Shown: positions 33,836-44,817 of the stretch, piece by piece
How the letters are laid out: every line of letters starts with the position of its first letter
Position numbering within the stretch: the first letter of the stretch is position 1
Source of the DNA: Isoetes taiwanensis
Lineage: Eukaryota > Streptophyta > Lycopodiopsida > Isoetales > Isoetaceae
DNA: 64,000 nt
Direction of reading: 5' to 3'
Assembly (NCBI GenBank): GCA_021234155.1
Contig: JAJEKV010000034.1
Location: 14,434,671-14,498,670 of the forward strand
Position numbers and translations under genes: made by a program
Notes under the pieces: model-generated
Database searches by the model: none
What the model was told of the DNA's origin: nothing
The model's input: the letters and a program-made list of their open reading frames with translations, nothing else

Positions 33836-35477
33836 TTTATACTTTTCGTTGTACAACATTATGCAGCCTATCAGGCACTCACAACAGGCTTTTGTTTACA
33901 GCCCTTGCTCTGTTTCGTGGACCGGATGTCGAACCCATCCGTATTATAACCCCTTCTAATGAACGCAAATGGTGTATAGAGATTGCACAAGCAATACCAC
34001 ACATTAAAGGTGACCGCAGAAAGGATCTGTGCCTGTTCCTGCGCACTGGAAAGAAACCTGAGGACGTTGAACAAGTTGGCATAGTGGTGGCAATGTGGGA
34101 AGGCACGAAGAACAATGTGCAAGATGCTATCATATGCAGCATCGAGGACACACACCAATTGCAGTTCCTAGAGTACATTCTGAAATGGCGCAATTATGAC
34201 CCATCTATGATGACAGCCAGCAAAATGAACAAGCCAGCCACAGGGAAAAACGTCCCAACATCAGCTAAGGGTTATGGATGGGTGTTGCCATCTTATGAAT
34301 CTCTCTCTTTGTCAGGTATAAAAGGAAACAGAGACATCTTGGTAGGATTCTCGGCATGCAGAAATGGTTTGTCCACAGACAAGAAGCCTCCGAGCTGTGC
34401 TTTGAAAGCAGTTCGGGACGAGAAAATGCCCTCGGTGATGGACACCAATTGGCTAAGAGCCGCGGCCAAGAAAAAAAGTGTGAAGCCAATTGCTACTTTG
34501 GGAGAGCCTTCAGCATCAAAAACAGTTGTTGAAGAACCACAATCCACGATAAACCCCTCCGGTATTATTAACCCTACTCTTCCTCTTGCTTTAAAGGCCC
34601 CAGATAGCACTACATCTGGTGGATTTATTCCAAAAAAACTTACTACTTTCAAAATTAACCTTAGAAATCTGAACACTGACGATAGCCTGCAGCCCAGCAG
34701 TTCTCAAATCCCCCCTTCTGTTACAGAAGCCTCCACTAGACTAGCATTGACATGGCCACACGCACCTGCCATTCCAGTCGAGTTGAAGTTCAATCCGGAA
34801 GAGGAACGCAAGATGGCAGAGCAAACCACTCAAAAGCTTGAACAGTTTAAACGGTTTTACCCCTTAGGGGTTAATTGGTTTACCAAGATTTCTATTTTTG
34901 ATTGTGAACCTGCACCAGCAAACCTGACACACCGAATGCGATCAAATGACCATGTTCAAACTCTGGTTAAAAGCTTCAAGACATACCCAACAGAGGTCCT
35001 CACACCTGCTGACGTCGTGCCATTTGACCCTATTACCAGGTAACTGATTCTTTATCTTTTGGACACTCGTTGTTTAGATTTGACTTGATGGTTGTCTACT
35101 TTTCAGGAGGAGGGTGACATGGAGCAATCCAAGAGGATTTAAAGAGCAAGAAATTTTACATTATTTCTGGCAACCACAGTATTTGCGCGGCACAACTCCT
35201 TTGTTCGGTCGTCGGCCAGTTGGAACAGCAACTAGAATTTGCTAAAGTATATGCTAGAAGAAGATCGAGAGTGCTCAACGGAAATCTTACAGACAAGGAA
35301 TATATAGAGTTGAGTATTCAATGCAACGAAGTAATTGCAAACACCGTCTACAGAGAGCCACTGATTGAAAAACTGCAACAACTTCGTCATCAACACAAGG
35401 CTTATGGCTGTCCTCCACAAGGACCGATAGGGACTGCTACAACTTCAGCTTGGAAGGTATTTATTCATTTTCTACTC

Positions 35478-35506
35478 GCCAACATCGCGGCCGCGATCTT
35501 GATGGC
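35478..35506. repeat. Palindrome in intron 3
   Basis: ACATCGCGGCCGCGATCTT with GCCA/TGGC arms occupies much of the 64-bp intron between 35456 and 35521, between readable GT and AG sites. Confidence 0.8.
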
Positions 35507-37662
35507 CTTTGCTTTCGCAGGATTTCCATGAAATTGCAACGACCACTTTGAAAGTGCAGGAGCTTAAAGATGAAAAACAATTCATCTTTATGGATGAGAA
35601 GGTTTTCAAGAAGTTAATGGAAGTTGCTGGACTGTGGGTGAACCGTAAGCTCAGTGACGACCATGGTGAGTTTCCGGACAAGCCATCCAAAGACTTCTTT
35701 AACAAGACCTGGCTCCGGTTGCTACGAGGTATGTCGAATGCAGAGGTGTCACAGCTGCTCGATGAGATTATAGAAGGCAAGACGTATTTAAAGGTGCAGT
35801 CAGAGTATAGCGGGAGATTTGATTGCAAACAACGGGCAACTGACATCAGAACCCTAACTTTTATGAGGCGCGAAATTTTATCTTATGCCACAAATTTGCT
35901 GCAAAAGGATTTCGATAGCTGGGAGGAATTGCTTCAGGCTTTTCCTGATTTGACTGAACAGAGAATACTTGATATATCAGATACCGATACAGAGTACGTG
36001 AAGGCTAACTATAACAAGGATCATACACTAGGTAACCTACCTGTAGCCTTTCTGGAGCCAATCAGAAATATTCTAAAGCCAGAAGAGGCTAGAAAAAGAA
36101 AAGAAAAGAAAAATATTGTCATAGCAGTGACAAAGGATGGCATCCCTACTTCCTCCCCAGTGTCAGAGAATGCCACATTGATATTTATTGACATCCGAGG
36201 GATGAACAAGGTATGGGATTGCAAGAAATACACAGACCTATTTACAAGGATAGCTACCATGACTACTGCCAAAGTTTATCACTTGGTTATTATCATGCGC
36301 TCTGTGAATTTGCCCAATTGCTTGTACAGTCAGAAGCAAATTCAGGGAGGTGGCCACCTGTCTTTAGGTTCTTATGAAGAAATGGGTTGGGAGAACAAAT
36401 GAAGGGTGAAAGAATATCAGTACTATATTAGTCATATGTGCATTAACAGGAGTGATGTTCGTGTAGCACCTGTGCAACCTGAGCTGGAGCTTCGTCTATC
36501 TCCACACAGCAAGGCTCCTAAAGCAACACCATTGCCTCCAATGCCGCTAACAGGTAATGAGGATGCCGATGAGAAGATAAAAAAGAAGTTTCAAACTCTT
36601 TTTACAGGCAAACCAAGATACAAATGGGCGGCAATGGAAGGAGATCTTGTATTGAAATGCCAGCTGAAAACCTCGTATGCCTATTATATTGTTGATCAGC
36701 TGGTGCCCACCGACGGTTGCGTTCTGGATTTCTTTTCGGCTGGGACAGCTTCTCGTGTCGCTCTTATGCAAGGCAAAAAGAGCGTGGCCTTTGAAAGTTC
36801 AGGTAAAGTGTGTCGTTTCCTGAGGGCCTTCTTGGAAATGCTGGAGAAAATGGCCAGTCAAACTACGGGGGGATCTGAAGAAGAGGAGAAAGCAGAGAAT
36901 GCAGAGCCTAATCCTTTGCTGCCCAACATCAGTATTACCCAAAACACAGATATATCAGGGTTGGATACCATTTTGGATAACCTCGATGCTAAATCCTACG
37001 AGGAGAGAATGCAAGAAACAAAGCGCTTACTGGAAGCGACGAAAAAAGGTATTGAAGCCCTCGAGCCCACTTTTCAAAAATTAAGTGCACTGAATAAAAA
37101 GATTGATGGGTACATGCCATTCTTGACAGGCGAACATAAGTTTGAATACATGGGCGTACAACACATGGAAATAGACCAACAACACATGGAAACAGACCAA
37201 CAGCACATGGAAACAGACCAAGATGAGGTTGTTGGGACACAAGAGCATCAGGTACACTGCAAGAAGCAGAAGCTCTTTCATCCACACGAGATTGCTACTC
37301 AATCGGAGAAGGAACTTATAGGCGTGAACAGTGCAGGGGAGAGTGAAAATGTGGAGCCTGATTCACATGTGGAGCGCATCGCAAAGGCCATGGGTGTTGA
37401 GATTCCAGAGGTCACAGGTTATTCAGAGATGGACACAACACAAACTATAGAATTGGGTAGAGCGCATGTCATCCGCATGGCCAATGAAATGGGTGTGATA
37501 CCTGATAGTGTATCTGAAACACAATCACAAGAATTATAATTGCATTCCTCAAGAATGATTACTGTACATTACTTCCTTCAATGGAAATTTTTGTTTCAGG
37601 AATATGTATTACCATATCTTTTTGTCCTTACGACTACTTCGTGCATGTTTAATGTTAAAAAT

Positions 37663-37835
37663 AATCGCGGCCGCGATCCTCTGTGGCAAATACATAGCTT
37701 TAAATACTGAAATGTTTGTGCTATGCTTGCTCCACTGTATCTATTTTGTACGTAATGCTCTCATATGGTTTTAATAAAAAGCTCATTATTTTGTCTCTTT
37801 TCTGCTGCGAAAGATCGCGTTCGCGATTCTTGCGA
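37663..37835. repeat. Palindromes downstream of the ParB/methyltransferase-like gene
   Basis: AATCGCGGCCGCGATC (37663-37678) and an armed copy around AGATCGCGTTCGCGATTCT (37806-37835) lie just after the stop codon at 37539. No copy was noticed beyond 37.9 kb. Confidence 0.75.
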
Positions 37836-38339
37836 TAAGATAGAGCATTCCCTCCTACTACATTCTACTCACGATGGACCTTTGCATGAGCTGTAAAAAC
37901 TATATTTCCGAACAACACCGAATCATTGGTAGAATTTGTACAAAAAAATGCCAGCTTTTACTCAGTTGCTAGTAGTTTCTGCACTATATGGCTAACCACG
38001 AACCTATTTCATGCTAAACGAGAATTCCAAATTTCTCTAATTAATTAATTCATGCTTGCTACAGCCGTGACTTCCCTGTACTTCATACGGTGCTTCGGCC
38101 ATATAGAATCAGGAGATCTCCTCATGTCGTCTTCACTAGTTGGCAGGAAGTCATCCATACGACATTGGCTACTGGTTGGTGCTCCAGAGACGACATGGAA
38201 GCATGCGTATCATTGCCCTGTCTTCCTTAGGGTCAAACTATCTGCAGAAGCATGAATATTAACACATGGAACATGCACATATCAACATTTGAATACCCAC
38301 CACGAAGGATGAAGCACCATCATCTAGCATCATACCATA

Positions 38340-41082
38340 GACATGCTATCTACATAGTATGGCTATATACTCTGCTTCAGTTGTGGACTGAGGCACACAT
38401 TTTTGCTTAGTGTTTTTCCAGCTTATGACACCTCCTGCAAGGATGAATGCGTAACCCGAGGTTGAAGCCCTATCATGCAAGTTTTCTGCCCAGTCAGAAT
38501 CAGAATAGCCAAGAAGATTTGCAATGTCTTTAGCATGGTATATAATTATGTGATCAATTGTGCTAGCAATGTACCTGAGACATCTCTTAAGAGTAGTGCA
38601 ATGAGTTTATTTAAAGAGACAGAGTATTGGCTGAGCTTGCAAGTAACAAGAGATAAGTCTGCTCGAGTGGTCAGGGAAGCAAAGTTCAAGGATCCAATAA
38701 TGCTTCTATAGTTGTCACAAAAAATATTGCACGCTTGGGAAACATTCTGGATCAATAGAAAATAAGGGTAAATTTGGTTCCATGGGTGCCTTGATGAGAA
38801 TATAGCCAGAAAGGCCAAGCTTTCTGTAAATATTTGGTCTGCTTCATTGACAGAATTCCCTTGGACTGGTCATATGAAATTCTTATCCCTAGGACCTAGC
38901 CAAGATCTTTCATCTTAAAGTTGGCTTGGAGTTGAGACTTGAAAAAATAAAGGTCCTTTACATTGGCTGCAATGATCAACAAGTCATCCACATAACATAT
39001 GACAAATAATGGTGAAACATCATGGGGAATGTAAATGCTAGGGTCTGCATGACTGGAAATGAACAAGAGATCTGTTAATGTTTGATGAAATTTAGTATAC
39101 CATGCACAAGATGCATGTCTGAGACTATAGAGTGCTTTGTGTAGTGTGCAAACAGAGTCTTGAGAAGATCCAATGACAAATCCCTTGGATTGTTCAATGT
39201 AGACAGTTTTTGCAAGATCTCCATGTAAGAATGCATTGGTCACACTAATTGATGAATATGATAATGGTTTTTAGTGTCATGCGCAAGTAGGACTCACATT
39301 GAGGTCATTCTAGCTATTGGAGCATATGTCTGATCGAAAACAATTCCAGGGATTTGGCTAAAGCCTTTGGCTACAAAACAGAATTTGAAGTGTGATATTT
39401 CTTTATAGAGTTATAAATCTTGAACGCCCATCTGGATCCAACAACAAGATGATTTACAGGCCCAAGAACAATACTTTAAGTATTGGCTTCAAGAATTGAA
39501 TTATATTGTTTTCTTATGGCTTCCAACCATTGTGGCTTCTTGGGTATAAGAGTGGCTGTGTCATTTGATGTTGGCTCATAGATTGCTCAGAAATGTGGAA
39601 TACATAATCCTCTACATATACAGGTGGTCTTTGAGCTCGAATAGGTCTACATGGAACTGCAATAGGCTGAGATACAACAAGGGATTTAGGACTAGAATTT
39701 GAGGGCAAGGGATCTTTAGTCTGATTTAACGGTGCAAGCATATTAGGGTTCAAAGGTTCAGGTACAGTAGCACTGACTCGTGAGAGAATGTCTTCTTCAA
39801 TCAAAATAAATGAGGGTGGTGGAGTAGTGAAAGGGAAACATGATTCAAACTCATTGAAGGATGCATGAGCAGTGATCAACAAGATTCTTTGATGCAGATC
39901 AAATAACTTATAGGCTTTTCGAGTATTACAATATCCAATGAACATGCAAGCCTTTGATTTGGCAGAAAGTTTTGGCTGATGGAGAACAAGTGCAAAAGCA
40001 AGGCATCCAAAAACTCTTCAATGCTTTATACTTACAGATCTTCTTGACCAAACTTCTTCTGTTAGCTGATTGTTGATGCCATTGTGAGGTGCTCTATTTG
40101 TAAGATATACTGTAGTGAGAATAGCTTCCCCCCAAAATTCAGCTGGAACTATCGAGCACTGAGCATATTCCTTGCCATCTCAATGATAGTCCTATTTGCA
40201 CGCTCAACTCTGCCATTTTGTTCAGGAGTGTAGGAGTTGTGGTATGATGTTGAATCCCTTCTCTTGTCTGAATGCAGTTGATGTGAATTCATCTCCTCCA
40301 TCACTTCTCAGAATAGCTAGTTTGTTTCGTGTAAACCTCTCTGCTTCTAGAAGAAAAGTTGTGAATTGTGTGAAGGCCCGACTCTTGTTTTGAAGCATGT
40401 GCACAGAACGCTTCCTAGAGTAATCATCCAGGATCAACATGAAATAGGGGGCTCCTTGCAAAGTTGGAGGCTTGACTGGGCTGCACAAATCAGCATGAAG
40501 TAATTCAAGTCTTATGGAGGCTCTAGAATCAAAGGTTCAAAAAGGGGCTCGAGTAATTTTGTTTTGAAGATAATGGCTGTATGGTAAGGTAAAGGAGGAT
40601 TTATCAGGTAAGTACCCTTTATGAATTAAATGGTCCATTCGTGCAGACAAAATATGACCAATTTTAGAGTGCCACAAGGTTTGGGGAGTATTCAGCACAA
40701 CAAGATTCACTTCTTAGAAAATATTTGCAAATTTGGTATAGATTACCTTATCGAGTGCCTGTGAGGATAGTCTCCTGAGCTGCATTTCAGACATGACAAA
40801 GACCTGATTCAAATGAGACAACAAGTCACCCATCAGTGATCTTACTTACAAAAGATAAGCTTTTGTGAATTCGGGGGAACATGCAACACGTCCTTGAGGA
40901 GTTTGGGAACCCCAGACTTGGTTTGAATTTTTACGGTTCCTATCTATCCCCTTTGCACGCGGATGATGGTTATCGCCGATGCGAACAGTGCGATCTTCCT
41001 TCAATGATTGATAACTGATGAAGATTCTTCGAATAGGTGTCATATGGCAAGTTGCACCAGGGATAAGCCTTAGATTTAGCAA
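38340..41082 (-). mobile_element. Degraded Ty1-copia pol
   Basis: Minus-strand pieces occur in copia order: protease-side motif GATCHMTPIRRIFISYQSL (41040-41000), integrase with LDDYS and RSDGGDEF (40488-40222) and EQNGRVERANRTIIEMARNM (about 40230-40160), integrase C-terminal GYCNTRKAYKLFD (39945-39880), reverse transcriptase with TNAFLHGDL and YVDDLL (39243-38896), post-RT segment (38818-38546) and RNase H traces to about 38340. Each piece is in a different frame with stops between, and no LTRs were recognised. It is a fossil copy. Confidence 0.85.
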
Positions 41083-41879
41083 CTAGAGTAGATTAAGGAA
41101 CCGTTTAACAGAACATAACTAAAGGAGCAAGTTTAGCATAATAAAAATAGAAGCGTTTTGAACTCGTGATCTTTGATATCCAACAACATTTTATCAAGAG
41201 AACCAATTGGCTCGCTTCTCCTTTCAGTAAGCTTTAATAGGGCGTGGACCCATGGTCATTATGTTGGCGAGCTTTGGAAGGCAACTATCTCCCATGTTTA
41301 CCACCTTCTGACAATACAGTATGTGATGCTCTAGAGCAACACATTGAAAAAGAGGCCATTTGGACCCGTTCCAAGTCCTCTCAAGCAGCATCTGACATCA
41401 CTGGCCTCCATACTTTTACTCCATATAGATAGGCTCTGGCTCTACTAAAACCCTGAATGAGTGTGATTGATGGGATTAGTCATAAAGCTTTGCTTCATGA
41501 AAATTTTTGTACATTGTATATGATGCATGCTGGCAAAAGTTTCTGCAAAAACATTTAATGTATTCAAAAGCCACGTCATATTTAGGTAGTGTGATAGGTT
41601 GGGTGCTTATTTTATCCATATGGCAAGTTATTGATAGCCTAGGCCAAAAAAAAGTTGGGTTTGAAATAGAATGGAATATAATAGATTTTTTAACATCCAA
41701 GAAGACCAATAAGTCATGATACAATGGATAGTACAACCATGACTACTAGAATAGGAAAACTTCCTCCTCGAAAGGTTTTAAGGGCAAAACCTTTGCAACA
41801 ATGATGATACTAGACAACCAGTTAATCAATAAGTTTGTACAAAGAAGATCATCGTGGCTGCTGATGGTTCAGCAGTTGA

Positions 41880-43400
41880 AGACACACATCTAGTCAATTA
41901 TGTATAATGTCAAGACATGCACAGATGGTGCTCTGAGAAGATATGGAAGCGTGGAATATGATGTTAATGTCAAATAATGACTCCTGATCGTCACAAAAAA
42001 CACGACATCTCAGAAGTGTGTCGTCTTCATCTTCAATAACATGTAACTGGCAATATGCACATAATCTCGCCTCTCCTGGCAATTGCGCCGCTCCCACCTA
42101 CCTATTTTAACCCATAGCTTGTGGGACCCATACCAATTGCTGCAATAGCTAGAAATGTTTTCCTGGACAAAGAAGCAAACAAATATGCTTGTGGTCCTTT
42201 TACCAAAGTGGGGTTTATATGTGCATGATAATGACCAATTTTGACTCGAGCCAAGGCATGTGCATCACATATCTTTTGAAAAAAATGTCCATCTAAATAG
42301 TGTTCCAAAAGCTTAGGATCAACACTTGCAAACACCATGCATTGTTCCTGTTGTATAGATCAATGGGCAAACCATGCACTACAATGCTCTTTCTAATACC
42401 TTTTCAAATGCTGAGGAGATTCAGTGCTTAAAGAGAGCACCTATCATTGTCCATATCATGCACCTTTATTATATAGTGCATATGGCGCTTCATGGCAGAA
42501 GATTGACGAGGCCAGTAACCTATCTTTTGTAAAAAAATAGCATATGACATCGTAATTTTCACTCCTAAGTGAGAAAGAATTTCTGCACTCGTTCGAAGAT
42601 CTCCCAAGCACTAGCACTAATAAGCATGTGCATATACCTTAGAATTATACAATAGAATGTGTTCTATCAAAGCTCAAAACAAGCGAGTTTTTTGTGACTA
42701 GTCATGAATCTCGACAAGAAAATAATTGTTTTGCACCGCATAGAGTGCTCTTCAACCAGCAGTCACATGACTTGGAGATACATTGTTTCTAGATTGTGCT
42801 CTTACAGAAATCTACACCAATCTATTTGTAGTCATCTACAACTTTAACTTTGGGACTATCATAACGCAAAGTTGGAACTGTATGTCAAGAAGATTGAACT
42901 ACTAAGAGCTTGGTCTTTTGGAGATTAATGCCATGGCCTACGTTCTCATAAAAAGTGTGCAAAGTAAATATTGTTGCATATTAGCAGCTGTGTGTGCTAT
43001 AAGCGAAATGTCGCTAGCATGTATAAGTTGCTTGATGATATAGTATGCTAAATGCTGTCCGCTGCCACCATGATTATCTGGCCATGCTTTCCATCGATCA
43101 ATGTACAAGTCAAGGAGTGTAGGAGAGATAGAGGACAACCCTGATGTACTTCAATGTTGCTATTGGTTTGGGTACATGATGCTGGAAACTTAGAAAATAC
43201 CTCTTCATAGAGCCTATTAACTGTGTTTTGAAAATCTTGTGGAACCCCAAGCTCTTGCAATCTTTGCTTAAGAAGCTCCAGTAGGTACTGTATCGAAAGC
43301 AGAAGTGAAATCTACAAAGCATATATATAGAGGTCATGTTCAAGCTTTGACTATGTTCAATAAGCATGGAATGCAAGAATATGATCTACCGTAGAATGGT
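41880..43400 (-). mobile_element. Degraded LINE (non-LTR reverse transcriptase) remnant
   Basis: On the minus strand: GVPQDFQNTVNRLYEEVFSK and IEVHQGCPLSLLHSL (the QGCPLSP block of LINE reverse transcriptase, 43260-43120), then ARVKIGHYHAHINPTL and RKTFLAIAAIGMG (42260-42140), matching the C-terminal segment of the LINE at 17.3-18.4 kb, and a knuckle ARLCAYCQLHVIEDEDDTLL (about 42070-42005). Many frameshifts. (GATA)n microsatellites at 43561-43605 lie upstream. Confidence 0.65.
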
Positions 43401-44246
43401 CCCAGCAAAAGCTTGTCTGTCGTAAAGCATGCACGCCAGTATGTTATGCCCATGCTGTCAACTTCTATCCCATGTTGTTAAAATCTATCTTTCTATCTTA
43501 GCCATTATTATTGAGAAGAAGTTGACAAAATGCACAGAACATGTTGATGTGTGTATTGCGGGATAGATAGATAGATGGATGGATCGACAGATAGATAGAT
43601 AGACTGCTATTAAAATATATCTATCTTTTGGCATAATGCTCCCAGGTCTCCGTGAGAGAAAAGACATCTATATCTTTTGCAATTGGGTTCAGACCATCAC
43701 CTTTATGCCATGAAAAACCTGGACAATTCCAAGATACCAACCAAGGCACATTTCCTAGGAAGGTACATTTAGAGCATGACTAGTGTGAGCTGAAGAGGTT
43801 TGAGGCATGACAGTGGCAGCAGCATCAGGCGTACCATTAGCAACATCTTGAGAGGAAAGACCTGGAGCATGAGAATATGTGGTGGGTGCAAAAGATGAAG
43901 CATCAGAATTCGCATTTGCAGTTGGGGAGTGTGCATATGGAATGGGAGATGGATTCGAGCAGCAGCGGTATGAGTTGTCGTAGCATGTTGTAATGTATAT
44001 GTATCAGCAATGTTGCAAGTATGATTCCGGCCTAAGACATTTCCCATTAGAGTAGTGCAATCATTACGTTCAAGAGAATAAAGGTTAATACTGCTCCATT
44101 TATTTTGGGATGTGCTTTTTTTTTGAAGGCATGGTTGGTGGAACTTGCACCTGCCCACGTCTCCCACCCGATGGTAGCCAATGGGTTTTGAACCCTAGTG
44201 GATGTGCTGGGTTTTGAACCCTAGTGGATGTGCTTTTTATGGAGTA

Positions 44247-44391
44247 GATAACGCCCTGGGCCGAGGGTGTTACTGAAAAAAAAATTTGAGGGCCATCAAA
44301 ATGGCGAGGGTGTGCGCGTAGCGCACGCCCGAGCCATTTTGATGGCCCGAAAATTTTTTTTGAAGTAACACCCGAGGGCCAGGGCGTTATC
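44247..44391. repeat. 145-bp near-perfect hairpin
   Basis: The arms begin GATAACGCCCTGG and end CCAGGGCGTTATC and meet at GTGCGCGTAGCGCAC (centre 44319). Within each arm, GGGTGTTAC, GAGGGCCATC and AAAATGGC are matched. It adjoins a second inverted-repeat element at 44394. Confidence 0.8.
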
Positions 44392-44393
44392 GC

Positions 44394-44566
44394 CCTTAAC
44401 ACACTGCCCCGAGAGTTTTGGGCCATCCGATCATTATCAAAATTGATCTGGATCCGTCCATTTCATAACATCCTAGGGTGTTATGTGTTATAGCTCCAGT
44501 AACACACTGATCAAGATTGATCTGAACCGTTGGATCACTATAAACTTGAGGGGCAGTGTGTTAAGG
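44394..44566. mobile_element. Small MITE-like element
   Basis: Terminal inverted repeats of 17 bp (CCTTAACACACTGCCCC) bound a 173-bp noncoding segment with an internal palindrome (CATAACATCCTAGGGTGTTATG). It directly abuts the 145-bp hairpin and ends about 250 bp upstream of the P5CR start codon. Confidence 0.65.
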
Positions 44567-44817
44567 CCTATGGAAGTTCTATGGAAGTTCTTTGGCCTAT
44601 ACGTAGAATTCAAGTAAATTCTTTGAAAATTCTTTGAAAGGAGCGCCATGGTTCGTGCAATCATTAGAAGGGATATAAGAAGAAACTATGTTGGCATATG
44701 AAGAAGAAACATTCGTAAATTATGCTATATGTTATGAATTTTCTTCCATGTAGGTTGAATCTGGTTAGAGCCGGTTTCTTCTTCTCCCCTCCTAGATCGC
44801 ATTCCGTCCTCCGGAAT

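Larger units (their letters stand above)
33496..37539 (+). pseudogene. ParB-like / DNA-methyltransferase-like multi-exon gene (probably decayed)
   Basis: Predicted exons: 33496-33523 (MAPKDSLRE), 33902-35039 (380 residues, ALALFRGPDVEPIR onward), 35107-35456 and 35521-37539. Exon 3 carries FYIISGNHSICAAQLL, resembling the G-x-H/R-(x)-A motif of ParB/sulfiredoxin-type domains. Exon 4 carries ATLIFIDIRGMNK where a beta-class amino-methyltransferase would have motif IV (DPPY/SPPW). It then has DGCVLDFFSAGTASRVAL followed by GKKSVAFES, which fits motif I (DPFxGSGTT...GR..IGxE). ParB-domain plus N4/N6-methylase fusions are known from bacteria and phages. A plant copy with introns is unexpected. 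The C-terminus has QQHMETD heptad-like repeats and an acidic tail. Against function: motif IV lacks the prolines, a frame change is needed near 35117 (a TGA precedes HGAIQED), and an in-frame TGA sits at 36400-36402 between GWENK and RVKEYQYY. The domain calls are by eye and moderate; the gene-like structure is clear. Confidence 0.55.

Noticed and set aside
33892-35043. 383-aa frame taken as a complete gene from its own start
   Set aside because: The apparent start is a TTG inside the acceptor-side sequence. A spliced start at 33496 with an upstream TATA box explains it better.
43561-43605. GATA-repeat run as a LINE tail for the 41.9-43.4 kb relic
   Set aside because: It lies on the 5' side of that minus-strand relic, so it cannot be its 3' tail; treated as a microsatellite.
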